Shown here: positions 7,316 to 13,687 of the stretch, in pieces
Position numbering within the stretch: position 1 is the first letter of the stretch
Layout: every line of letters begins with the position of its first letter
Assembly (NCBI GenBank): GCA_937958475.1
Contig: CALFXR010000033.1
Span: forward strand, 1-13,817
DNA length: 13,817 nt
Reading direction: 5' to 3'
DNA from: an uncultured Mesorhizobium sp.
Lineage (GTDB): Bacteria > Pseudomonadota > Alphaproteobacteria > Rhizobiales > Rhizobiaceae
Program-made: the position numbers and the translations under genes
Notes under the pieces: model-generated
What the model saw: only the letters and a program-made list of their open reading frames with translations
The model's database searches: none
What the model was told of the DNA's origin: nothing

Positions 7316-8797
7316 TTGAGGGTATCTGACGGCGCCGGCTCGGCGCACCTCGGCTATGGCGCCGTGATCGCAGCGGGGGGTATCGCGGCGGCGACAGGGC
7401 TGTGCCTGGTCTTTCCGGCGATCTTCGGCGGCGATTCGATCATCCTCCTGTTCGCGCTGGTCGTGCTCGGATCGGCCTCGATCGGCGGGCGGCCCGCCGG
7501 ATTGCTGGCGGTGGTGCTCGGCGCCGCGGTGCTGCTGATCTGCACGTCAGTCGGGCTTCAGCGGTTCTCCAGCGGCGAACTCGTCGTCGCGGCGATCCTC
7601 GGCCTGTCTCTCACCTACGCCGGCGGCATCCTGCAGGGCACGAAGGAGACGGCGCTCGCCACCCAGCGCAAACTCGCCCAGAGCGACGCGCACTTGCGCT
7701 CGATCCTGGGCGCGCTCCCCGACGCGACCGTGGTCATCGAGCGGGACGGCACGATCGTCTCCTTCAACAATGCCGCCGTCCGCCAGTTCGGCTATTCGGA
7801 AGCGGAGGTCGTCGGCCAGAACGTGCGCATCCTCATGCCTGAGCCGTACAAGGCCGAGCACGACGGCTACATGCAGCGCTACCTTCGGACCGGCGAGCGG
7901 CGCATCATCGGCGTCGACCGGGTCGTCGTCGGCCGGCGCAAGGACGGTTCGACCTTCCCCATGAAACTCGCCGTCGGCGAAGTGAAGACCGGCGACCGCG
8001 TCTTCTTCACCGGCTTCATCCGCGATCTCACCGAACGCGCCGAATCCGAGGCGCGGCTGGAAGAGGTGCAGGGCGAACTGGCGCGGCTCGCCCGCCTGAA
8101 CGAACTCGGCGAGATGGCTTCGACGCTGGCACACGAACTCAACCAGCCCCTGTCGGCGATCGCCAACTACGTCCAGGGCTGCAACCGGCTGCTCCGAGAC
8201 GTCGACGACGCGGTCGCCCTGCGCATGAAGGACGCGCTGGAGGAAACCGCCCGGCAGACGCTGCGCGCCGGCCAGATCATCCGCCACCTGCGCGAATTCG
8301 TCACCCACGGCGGCACCGACAAGGCGCCCGAAGACATCCGCAACCTCGTCGAGGAAGCCGGCGCGCTGGCGCTGATGGGCTCCCGCGAACTGGGCGTGCG
8401 CACCATCTTCGACTTCGCGCCGGGCCCGAAGACGGTGCTGGTCGACCGCATCCAGATCCAGCAGGTCTTGACCAACCTGATCCGCAATGCGAGCGAAGCA
8501 ATGCGGGATTCGTCCCGCAAGGAACTCGTCATCAGGACCTTGCCCGACGGAGCCGACGCCATCGTGCTCGAGGTCGCAGACACCGGCGCCGGGGTCTCGG
8601 AGGAGATGGCCGCGCAACTGTTCAAGCCGTTCGTGACGACGAAGCCGGGCGGCATGGGCGTCGGCCTGTCCATCTCCAAGCGGATCGTCGAGGCCCACGG
8701 AGGGACGCTGTCGATGCACCGCAACGAGAACGGCGGCGCCACGTTCCGCTTCACCCTGCCGACGATCGATGCCGAGGAGGCGCCCGATGGCCGCTGA
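7316..8797 (+). CDS. fixL: Oxygen-sensing haem-PAS histidine kinase FixL
   Basis: A 493-aa kinase. The N-terminal ~108 residues contain about four hydrophobic segments, as in membrane-bound S. meliloti FixL. A PAS domain follows (about 122-245) and then HisKA/HATPase. The haem-binding segment has His182 in PYKAEHDGYMQRY, matching proximal His200 of Bradyrhizobium FixL. Counting from it, Arg188 and Arg202 match Arg206 and Arg220, the oxygen-signalling arginine. The position of His214 is Arg196 here. Phospho-acceptor His273 lies in MASTLAHELNQPLS. Later motifs are NLIRNASEAM and GMGVGLSISKRIVEAHGG. At low O2 it autophosphorylates and passes phosphate to FixJ. The start is a TTG at 7316 with GAGGGA (7305-7310) 5 nt before it; no earlier Met exists that would give the membrane region. 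It overlaps fixJ by 11 bp. No FixK box is visible upstream. Confidence 0.95.
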   Translation: MRVSDGAGSAHLGYGAVIAAGGIAAATGLCLVFPAIFGGDSIILLFALVVLGSASIGGRPAGLLAVVLGAAVLLICTSVGLQRFSSGELVVAAILGLSLTYAGGILQGTKETALATQRKLAQSDAHLRSILGALPDATVVIERDGTIVSFNNAAVRQFGYSEAEVVGQNVRILMPEPYKAEHDGYMQRYLRTGERRIIGVDRVVVGRRKDGSTFPMKLAVGEVKTGDRVFFTGFIRDLTERAESEARLEEVQGELARLARLNELGEMASTLAHELNQPLSAIANYVQGCNRLLRDVDDAVALRMKDALEETARQTLRAGQIIRHLREFVTHGGTDKAPEDIRNLVEEAGALALMGSRELGVRTIFDFAPGPKTVLVDRIQIQQVLTNLIRNASEAMRDSSRKELVIRTLPDGADAIVLEVADTGAGVSEEMAAQLFKPFVTTKPGGMGVGLSISKRIVEAHGGTLSMHRNENGGATFRFTLPTIDAEEAPDGR

Positions 8798-9395
8798 TTT
8801 CGTTGTGCACATCGTCGACGACGAGGAGGCCGTGAGGAAGTCGCTGGCCTTTCTCCTGTCGATGTCGGGCTATGCCGCCCGCGTCCACGAATCGGCGACC
8901 GCCTTCCTGGCCGTCGCGCCGGGCCTTTCCAACTGCTGCCTGGTCACCGATCTGCGCATGCCCGACATGAGCGGCGTGGACCTGCTGAAGCGCCTGCGCA
9001 CCCTCAACGCCATGCTGCCGGCGATCCTGATCACCGGCCACGGCGACGTGCCGATGGCGGTGGAGGCGATGAAGGCCGGCGCCATGGACTTCATCGAGAA
9101 GCCCTTCGAGGACGAGGTTCTGCTCGACGCGATCCGCCGGGCGGCGAGCGCGCTCGAGGCGCGGGCCGGCCGCGAGGACGACACGCCGGCCATCAGGGCG
9201 CGGCTCGACACGCTGACGGACCGCGAGCGGCAGGTGCTCTCGGGCGTCGTTGCCGGCCTCGCCAACAAGACCATCGCCTACGACCTCGACATCAGCCCGC
9301 GCACGGTCGAGGTCTATCGCGCCAACGTGATGGCCAAGATGCAGGCGAGGAGCCTGCCGGAACTCGTGCGCATGATGCTGTCGACAGGCGCCTAA
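8787..9395 (+). CDS. fixJ: Response regulator FixJ (NarL/LuxR-type output)
   Basis: A 202-aa cognate regulator of FixL. The receiver domain (about 4-120) carries Asp11, Asp12, phospho-acceptor Asp55 in LVTDLRMPDMSG, Thr83 and Lys105 in EKPF. A linker follows, then a LuxR-type helix-turn-helix (about 137-198) with LTDRERQVLSGVVAGLANK and the recognition segment ISPRTVEVYRANVM. The ATG at 8787 is preceded by GAGGAGG (8774-8780) with 6-nt spacing and lies within the fixL 3' end; an upstream ATG at 8769 has no comparable site. Phosphorylated FixJ activates fixK, and a FixJ-box-like sequence lies before fixK at 9984. The stop codon abuts a RIME1-like palindrome that may end the fixLJ transcript. 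Confidence 0.95.
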   Translation: MAADFVVHIVDDEEAVRKSLAFLLSMSGYAARVHESATAFLAVAPGLSNCCLVTDLRMPDMSGVDLLKRLRTLNAMLPAILITGHGDVPMAVEAMKAGAMDFIEKPFEDEVLLDAIRRAASALEARAGREDDTPAIRARLDTLTDRERQVLSGVVAGLANKTIAYDLDISPRTVEVYRANVMAKMQARSLPELVRMMLSTGA

Positions 9396-9496
9396 AGCAC
9401 GTCGCGACCGATCGGATTCAGGCGACGTGCTTCAAGTCCTTATTTTCATGCATGTCGTTGTCCCAAAACCGCTGCGCACTTTTGGGCGACATGCAT
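9394..9496. repeat. RIME1-like rhizobial intergenic mosaic element (two palindromes)
   Basis: Two hairpins lie side by side. The first pairs AAGCACGTCGC (9395-9405) with GCGACGTGCTT (9422-9432), 11 bp with a 16-nt loop. The second pairs ATGCATGTCG (9448-9457) with CGACATGCAT (9487-9496) and CCCAAAA (9462-9468) with TTTTGGG (9480-9486); a TTGT bulge sits on the left arm and the loop is 11 nt. A ~103-bp element made of two large palindromes, with an ATGCATGTCG...CCCAAAA arm, matches the RIME1 intergenic repeat of Rhizobium/Sinorhizobium as I remember it. It starts on the last base of the fixJ stop codon, so it may also act as the fixLJ terminator. Confidence 0.8.
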
Positions 9497-9531
9497 TAGG
9501 GCGCCCGATTCACAAAACTCCGGCGTGCGTT

Positions 9532-9572
9532 TTGATCCAGCGCAAAGCGCCCTGTGTCCGGTAACGTATTTT
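9532..9572 (+). promoter_or_regulatory. FixK-dependent promoter of the FixT-like gene
   Basis: TTGATCCAGCGCAA (9532-9545) fits the FixK-type box TTG(A/C)-N6-(T/G)CAA. Its centre is 9538.5, so a class II start would be near 9580. TATTTT (9567-9572) sits at the -10 position for that start. Box and -10 are thus spaced as in FixK/FNR class II promoters. The predicted leader is about 36 nt and contains a perfect 12-bp palindrome, CGCTGCGCAGCG (9589-9600). Confidence 0.75.
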
Positions 9573-9615
9573 TTATCCCCCAAAGCGGCGCTGCGCAGCG
9601 TCCGGACAGGGGATC

Positions 9616-9990
9616 ATGGACGAATCGTCGGGAGGAACCAGGATTCTGGTCGTCGTGCCGGATGCGCCGATCCGGCAGTCGATCCTGTTCGTCCTCGAGA
9701 CGGAAGGCTTCGGCATCGTCTCGCTCGAACAACTGCCCGAACCGGCGGCTTCCGACCCAGGCTTCGACTGCGCCGTGGTCGACGAGGACGCGATCCGCGC
9801 GCTGCCCGGCGGGTGGAAGCGCCTGCGCGCCACCGGGCTGCCGCTGGTGCTGCTGGTCGACAGGCTGGAAGACGGAGCCGTGGACGGCGTCCACTCCGTG
9901 CGCAAGCCGCTGCTCGGCAGTGCCCTCGTCGAGGCGATCCGTACCGCGCTCGGCGACAGCCGGCGCCACCCCGACGGCGCGGCTACGTAG
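9616..9990 (+). CDS. Degenerate single-domain receiver protein, FixT-like candidate
   Basis: A 124-aa protein consisting only of a receiver-like domain. Aligned by eye with FixJ here, it keeps the phospho-acceptor position (Asp56 in CAVVDEDAI) and the Lys97-Pro98 loop. The Mg-binding acidic pair is replaced by Val14-Pro15, and the conserved Thr/Ser is Val81. It probably cannot be phosphorylated normally. FixT of S. meliloti and Caulobacter is a short receiver-like protein made under FixK control that inhibits FixL; this gene's size, FixK box and position between fixJ and fixK fit that role. Sequence identity to FixT is not proven. It has a single Cys (52), so an Fe-S cluster within one chain is unlikely. 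AGGGGA (9608-9613) precedes the ATG. A FixJ-like box overlaps its stop codon. Confidence 0.75.
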   Translation: MDESSGGTRILVVVPDAPIRQSILFVLETEGFGIVSLEQLPEPAASDPGFDCAVVDEDAIRALPGGWKRLRATGLPLVLLVDRLEDGAVDGVHSVRKPLLGSALVEAIRTALGDSRRHPDGAAT

Positions 9991-10000
9991 TTTCCCGTAG
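9984..10000 (+). promoter_or_regulatory. FixJ-box-like site upstream of fixK
   Basis: TACGTAGTTTCCCGTAG resembles the FixJ-binding sequence of rhizobial fixK and nifA promoters as I recall it (TA(A/C)GTA(A/G)TTTC...). It overlaps the TAG stop of the FixT-like gene (9988-9990) and its centre is 84 bp from the fixK ATG. With FixJ boxes usually centred near -55 to -60, the start would be around 10047-10052. The match to consensus is from memory and needs checking. Confidence 0.6.
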
Positions 10001-10041
10001 GGACACAAACGAATTACGCCGGCCGGCGAATTCCGCGATGT

Positions 10042-10055
10042 TTGCATCAACGCAA
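10042..10055. promoter_or_regulatory. FixK-type palindrome in the fixK leader, candidate autorepression site
   Basis: TTGCATCAACGCAA has the symmetric form TTGC-N6-GCAA, one of the variants allowed by the FixK2-type box. Its centre (10048.5) is only 27.5 bp before the fixK ATG, so class II activation would start inside the gene. It coincides instead with the start site predicted from the FixJ-like box, where bound FixK or FnrN would block RNA polymerase. Confidence 0.6.
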
Positions 10056-10075
10056 GACGTCCGGAGATACCCCCC

Positions 10076-10732
10076 ATGTCCGCTACCCTCGCACATCGCC
10101 GCTCGCCGCAGAAGACCGGGACCGACCCGCGGTCGATCCCGCTCCTGCCGGGCTTCGCCGCGGCACAGCAGCACCAGCTGGTGCTCTTCCCGGCGAACGC
10201 CGAGATCTACGGCCAGAGCGAGAGGGCGGTCGCGCTCTACCAGGTCGAATTCGGCGCGGTGCGCGTGTTCCGGCTGCTCTCCGACGGCCGCCGCCAGATC
10301 AGCGGCTTCTACGTCGCCGGCGAGGTCTTCGGCTTCGAGGCAGACGGCTTCCACCACTTCTTCGCCGAGGCGATCTGCTCCTCCGGGATCCGCGCCTACC
10401 GCCTGCCGCCCACCGTCGAGGTGGCGCACGAGATCCTGCCGCTGGCGCTCCAGGCGCTGGTGCGCACCCAGGAGCATCTCCTCGTCATCGGCCGGCAGAA
10501 CGCCGCCGAGCGCGTCGCCGCCTTCCTGGTCGACATGATGGATCGCCAGGGCGGCCTGCGCCAGATCGAACTGGTCATGCAGCGCACCGACATCGGCGAC
10601 TATCTCGGCCTGACCATCGAGACCGTGTCGCGCACCTTCTCGCGCTTCAAGGAGGCCGGCTACATCCGCCTCGTCAACAGCCGCACGGTCGAGCTGGTCA
10701 AGATCGACGCCCTGCGCTCGCTCTGCGAATAG
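10076..10732 (+). CDS. fixK: FixK-type CRP/FNR-family transcriptional regulator
   Basis: A 218-aa activator. The effector-like beta-roll spans about 35-110, with FGAVRVFRLLSDGRRQISGF at 59-78. The dimer helix is at about 115-145 and the helix-turn-helix at about 168-192, with E182-x2-SR (185-186) for TTGA half-sites. The N-terminus has no cysteine cluster; the only cysteines are 101 and 217. It therefore cannot bind the FNR Fe-S cluster, which fits FixK, whose level is set by FixLJ rather than by sensing oxygen itself. GGAGA (10063-10067) lies 8 nt before the ATG. It follows the FixT-like gene by 85 bp, so it can be read both from its own FixJ-type promoter and by read-through from the FixK promoter at 9532. 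Whether it is the FixK1 or FixK2 type cannot be decided. Confidence 0.9.
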   Translation: MSATLAHRRSPQKTGTDPRSIPLLPGFAAAQQHQLVLFPANAEIYGQSERAVALYQVEFGAVRVFRLLSDGRRQISGFYVAGEVFGFEADGFHHFFAEAICSSGIRAYRLPPTVEVAHEILPLALQALVRTQEHLLVIGRQNAAERVAAFLVDMMDRQGGLRQIELVMQRTDIGDYLGLTIETVSRTFSRFKEAGYIRLVNSRTVELVKIDALRSLCE

Positions 10733-10761
10733 CCCTTCAACGTCCAAGCCTCCCAGGACGT

Positions 10762-10796
10762 CAGGCCGGCGGATCGCTCCGCCGGCCTGTTCCTTT
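10762..10796 (+). terminator. Rho-independent terminator after fixK
   Basis: CAGGCCGGCGGA (10762-10773) and TCCGCCGGCCTG (10778-10789) form a perfect 12-bp stem with a TCGC loop, followed by TTCCTTT. It lies 29 bp after the fixK stop and ends the FixT-like/fixK unit. It is the strongest terminator in the window. Confidence 0.85.
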
Positions 10797-10800
10797 GCGC

Positions 10801-10820
10801 CGATCGCGATCGTGCGATCG
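10801..10820. repeat. Cluster of three CGATCG hexamers
   Basis: CGATCG occurs at 10801-10806, 10807-10812 and 10815-10820; the first two form a perfect 12-bp palindrome. The cluster lies between the fixK terminator and the convergent 94-aa gene. In GC-rich DNA this can occur by chance, and no role is assigned. The rest of 10733-10889 contains nothing else I recognise. Confidence 0.3.
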
Positions 10821-10889
10821 ACCGCGGGCCGGACCGCCCGCGTCCCGCGTCATGCTCGAACGATGTGGAACCATCGCTGCCGGATGCTA

Positions 10890-11174
10890 TCAGGCGGCCG
10901 AGACCGCGCCTCTGATCGGCCGGCGACGATCGTCGCCGCGAAGCGATTCGACGATCGCCGTGGCGACGACCAGATTGTCCAGCGCTTCGGCGCCATACAT
11001 CGCATCGCCCAGCCGCCGCAAAGCCGCCACCGCGTCCGAGAGGACGAGATCGATGAATTCGCCGCCGCCGCAATCGACCATCGAACGCCGCGCGATGAAG
11101 GCGTTTCCGATGATCTGCACGGCCAGATTGTAGGCCGTATCCGTAGTCTCTACACGTCGAATGACGGCGTTCAT
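10890..11174 (-). CDS. Hypothetical 94-aa protein in the predicted FixK regulon
   Basis: I do not recognise the family. The 94-aa sequence is soluble, with no signal peptide or membrane helix, and looks mostly helical. The first 80 residues alternate charged and aliphatic positions, with an odd VDCGGGEF turn (33-40, one Cys at 35). The last 15 residues are basic and then Ala-rich. Coding is supported by its regulation: a FixK box (11227-11240) and a -10 TATAAG are spaced for a start near 11191, and AGGGG lies about 7 nt before the ATG. The opposite strand is also open here, but it has no matching signals. It is convergent with fixK and separated from it by a terminator. Low-oxygen expression is inferred; the molecular role is unknown. 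Confidence 0.65.
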   Translation of the reverse strand: MNAVIRRVETTDTAYNLAVQIIGNAFIARRSMVDCGGGEFIDLVLSDAVAALRRLGDAMYGAEALDNLVVATAIVESLRGDDRRRPIRGAVSAA

Positions 11175-11197
11175 GTTTCTGCCCCTATACTTGCACC

Positions 11198-11240
11198 CTT
11201 ATAAGCGAGGTGCCTGCACGTTTACGTTGCGGCAGATCAA
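11198..11240 (-). promoter_or_regulatory. FixK/FNR class II promoter of the 94-aa gene
   Basis: On the minus strand the box reads TTGATCTGCCGCAA (11240 to 11227), TTGAT-N4-CGCAA. TATAAG (11203 to 11198) matches the -10 consensus at five of six positions. The predicted start at about 11191-11192 puts the box centre (11233.5) at -41.5 to -42.5. The leader would be only about 17 nt and contains the AGGGG ribosome site. Confidence 0.75.
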
Positions 11241-11273
11241 ATTCGGCTAAAATGGAGAGGTGCGCCCGGAGAG

Positions 11274-11290
11274 GGCCGGTGACGCCGGCC
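11274..11290 (-). terminator. Hairpin downstream of the aldehyde dehydrogenase gene
   Basis: GGCCGG (11274-11279) and CCGGCC (11285-11290) form a 6-bp stem with a 5-nt loop, 24 bp beyond the dehydrogenase stop. There is no U-tract, so it is a weak candidate. It would separate the dehydrogenase transcript from the FixK-driven promoter of the 94-aa gene on the same strand. Confidence 0.35.
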
Positions 11291-11314
11291 GTCGCCGAGA
11301 TACGGCCCGCCGCC

Positions 11315-12751
11315 TCAGGGCAGCGTGTAGGCCGTCTTCACCGTTGTGTAGAACTCGGCAGCGTAGCGGCCCTGCTCGCGCGGGCCGTAGGAGGAGCCCT
11401 TCCGGCCGCCGAACGGCACGTGGTAATCGACGCCGGCGGTCGGCAGGTTGACCATGACCATGCCGGCCTCCGAGTTGCGCCGGAAGTGCGAGGCGTATTT
11501 CAGGCTGGTCGTGCAGATGCCCGACGACAGGCCGAACGGCGTGTCGTTGGCCGCGGCCAGCGCCTCGTCATAGTCCTTCACCCGCATGACGCTGGCGACG
11601 GGGCCGAAGATCTCCTCGCGGTTGATGCGCATGCCGGAAGACGTCTCGGTGAACAGCGCCGGCTGGAGATAGAAGCCGGGCGTCTCGCGGTTGAGCAGTT
11701 CGCCGCCCCAGGCGAGGCGCGCGCCCTCCTTGCGGCCGATGTCGATGTAGGAGAGGTCCTGGTCGAGCTGGCTCTGGTCGACGACCGGGCCGACATGAGT
11801 GCCGGCCTTCAGCGCGTCGTCGACGGCGAGGCCCTTCAGGCGCTCGGTCAGCGCGGCGACGAAGCGGTCGTGGATGCCTTCCGTGACGACGAGGCGCGAG
11901 GAGGCGGTGCAGCGCTGGCCGGTCGAGAAGAAGGCGCCGTTCACCGCGCATTCGACGGCGACGCCGAGGTCGGCGTCGTCGAGCACGACGAGCGGGTTCT
12001 TGCCGCCCATCTCCAGCTGGAACTTGCGCATGTGGCCGACGGAAGCCTCGGCGACCTTGCGGCCGGTGCCGACGGAGCCGGTGAAGGTGATGGCGTCGAT
12101 GCGCGGATCGTCGAGCATGGCGGCGCCGACGACCGAGCCGCGGCCCATGACAAGGTTGAAGACGCCGTCGGGCACGCCGGCGCGCACGATGATGTCGGCC
12201 AGCGCCCAGGCCGAGCCGGGGACGAGATCGGCCGGCTTGAAGACGACGCAGTTGCCGTAGGCGAGCGCCGGCGCGATCTTCCAGGCGGGAATGGCGATCG
12301 GGAAGTTCCACGGCGTGATGATGCCGACGACGCCGACCGGCTCGCGGGTGACCTCGACGTCGATGCCGGGCCGCGTCGACGGCAGCTTCTCGCCCGCCAG
12401 CCGCAACACCTCGCCGGCGAAGAAGTCGAAGATCTGGCCGGCGCGCATCACCTCGCCGGTCGCTTCCGGCAGCGTCTTGCCTTCCTCGCGGGCGAGCAGG
12501 CGGCCGAGTTCGTCCTTGCGCGCCATGATCTCGGCGGAGACCTTGAGCAGGACGTCGTGGCGCTGCTGGATGCCCGAGCGCGACCAGGCGGGGAAGGCCG
12601 CGCGCGCCGCCGCGATGGCGTCGAGCGCATCCTCGCGCGAGGCGCGGGCATAGGCGCCGACAATGTCGCCGGTGTTCGACGGGTTGACGTTGTCCTGGGC
12701 CTCGGCGCCGTCGATCCAGCGGCCGGCGACGAAATTCTGGTGCATTGTCAT
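11315..12751 (-). CDS. NAD(P)-dependent aldehyde dehydrogenase, alpha-ketoglutaric semialdehyde dehydrogenase type
   Basis: A 478-aa cytosolic enzyme oxidising an aldehyde to an acid. Motifs: TPWNF with Asn149, FKPA with cofactor-binding Lys172, FTGSVGTG (223-230), LEMGGKNP with general base Glu247, and GQRCTASSR with nucleophile Cys281. The C-terminal segment NLPTAGVDYHVPFGGRKGSS followed by YGPREQG is, from memory, typical of 2,5-dioxovalerate (alpha-ketoglutaric semialdehyde) dehydrogenases of sugar, hydroxyproline and glucarate breakdown. Succinate-semialdehyde or broad-substrate activity remains possible. I chose the ATG at 12749-12751 because family homology begins there; an ATG at 12743-12745 is an equal alternative, and the open frame extends 26 codons further upstream without family similarity. 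TATATT (12823-12818, minus strand) is a possible -10. No sugar-acid pathway neighbours are visible. Confidence 0.9.
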   Translation of the reverse strand: MTMHQNFVAGRWIDGAEAQDNVNPSNTGDIVGAYARASREDALDAIAAARAAFPAWSRSGIQQRHDVLLKVSAEIMARKDELGRLLAREEGKTLPEATGEVMRAGQIFDFFAGEVLRLAGEKLPSTRPGIDVEVTREPVGVVGIITPWNFPIAIPAWKIAPALAYGNCVVFKPADLVPGSAWALADIIVRAGVPDGVFNLVMGRGSVVGAAMLDDPRIDAITFTGSVGTGRKVAEASVGHMRKFQLEMGGKNPLVVLDDADLGVAVECAVNGAFFSTGQRCTASSRLVVTEGIHDRFVAALTERLKGLAVDDALKAGTHVGPVVDQSQLDQDLSYIDIGRKEGARLAWGGELLNRETPGFYLQPALFTETSSGMRINREEIFGPVASVMRVKDYDEALAAANDTPFGLSSGICTTSLKYASHFRRNSEAGMVMVNLPTAGVDYHVPFGGRKGSSYGPREQGRYAAEFYTTVKTAYTLP

Positions 12752-12904
12752 GGTTCCCGTGTTCTCCGCTTCGTCTCGAAATCGCCCGCCGCAGCGGCCG
12801 GGCGACCGCAACGGCTGAATATACGCCAAAGCCGCGCCTTCATAGGTCCATGGGGCCTGTTGCGGCCGGGCATAGGATGATCCAGGTCGCGGTACCCGCC
12901 GGGC

Positions 12905-13687
12905 TCATCTGCCCGTGAACACGGGCTTGCGCTTCTCGAGGAACGCGCTCGCGCCCTCTTCCTGGTCCTGCGTCGAATAGCACAAGGCGAAGGCCTTGAT
13001 CTCGGCCTGGCAGGCGGATTCCATGTCGGCGTCGATGGCGATGGTGAGCGACGACTTCAGCTGCGCCAGGGCGAAGGGCGACAGGGCGGCGAGCTTTTCG
13101 GCGAGCGCACGGGCGGCGCCGGCGAGCTCTTCGGGCGCATGCACGGAGACGACGAGGCCGAGTTCGTAGGCGCGCGATGCCGGGATCGGGTCGCCGGTCA
13201 TCGCCAGCATGCGCGCCACGGAGGAGCCGGCGACCTTGGTCAGCCGCACCGTGCCGCCGCCGCCGGGAAGGATGCCGAGCTTGATCTCGGGAAGGCCGAA
13301 CAGCGCCTTCGACGAGGCGATGCGGATGTCGCAGGCGAGCGCCAGCTCGAAGCCGCCGCCGAGGCAGAAGCCGTTGACCACGGCGACGACCGGCTTGGGA
13401 CAGGCGGCCAGAAGGTCGGTGACCTTCTTGATGCGCAGCGCGATCGCCATCGCGTCGGCCGGCGTCGCGCCGACGAACTCGGTGATGTCGGCGCCGGCGA
13501 CGAAGGCGCGGTCGCCCTCGCCGGTGATCTGGATGACGCGCACCGCCGGGTTTTCGGCGAGCGCGGTCGCGACCTCGAAGAGCTGGCCGACCAGGGCCGC
13601 GTTGAGGGCGTTGAGCGCCTTCGGCCGGCGCACGGTGATGGTGCCGATGGCGCCTTCGATCTCGGCGGTGACGAACGTCTCGGTCAT
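12905..13687 (-). CDS. Enoyl-CoA hydratase/isomerase (crotonase) family protein
   Basis: A 260-aa crotonase-fold enzyme, probably hydrating trans-2-enoyl-CoA in fatty-acid or amino-acid degradation. The oxyanion-hole segment is AFVAGADITEF (61-71), and NGFCLGGGFELALACDIRIA (105-124) provides the second oxyanion Gly. Both catalytic glutamates of hydratases are present: Glu114 in GGFELA and Glu134 in GLPEIKLG, so hydratase rather than isomerase or hydrolase activity is favoured. The C-terminal EGASAFLEKRKPVFTGR is the usual family ending. The ATG at 13685-13687 has AAGGAGAG about 9 nt upstream; an in-frame ATG seven codons earlier lacks this. It is separated from the downstream dehydrogenase by 153 bp on the same strand, so a shared operon is doubtful. 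Substrate chain length is not determined. Confidence 0.92.
   Translation of the reverse strand: MTETFVTAEIEGAIGTITVRRPKALNALNAALVGQLFEVATALAENPAVRVIQITGEGDRAFVAGADITEFVGATPADAMAIALRIKKVTDLLAACPKPVVAVVNGFCLGGGFELALACDIRIASSKALFGLPEIKLGILPGGGGTVRLTKVAGSSVARMLAMTGDPIPASRAYELGLVVSVHAPEELAGAARALAEKLAALSPFALAQLKSSLTIAIDADMESACQAEIKAFALCYSTQDQEEGASAFLEKRKPVFTGR

Noticed and set aside
10861..10876. CGATG/CATCG inverted repeat beyond the 3' end of the 94-aa gene
   Set aside because: Only 5 bp per arm and no U-tract on the minus strand; not distinguishable from chance.
10812..11204. Plus-strand open frame opposite the 94-aa gene
   Set aside because: No ribosome site or promoter fits it, whereas the minus strand has a FixK box, -10 and Shine-Dalgarno in register.
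11210..12880. 556-codon plus-strand open frame
   Set aside because: It is antisense to a complete aldehyde dehydrogenase with intact catalytic motifs; long antisense frames are common in GC-rich DNA.
12877..12890. ATGATCCAGGTCGC, similar to the FNR box at 1147
   Set aside because: Only the central part matches; the outer TTG and CAA are missing on both sides, so it lacks the palindrome.
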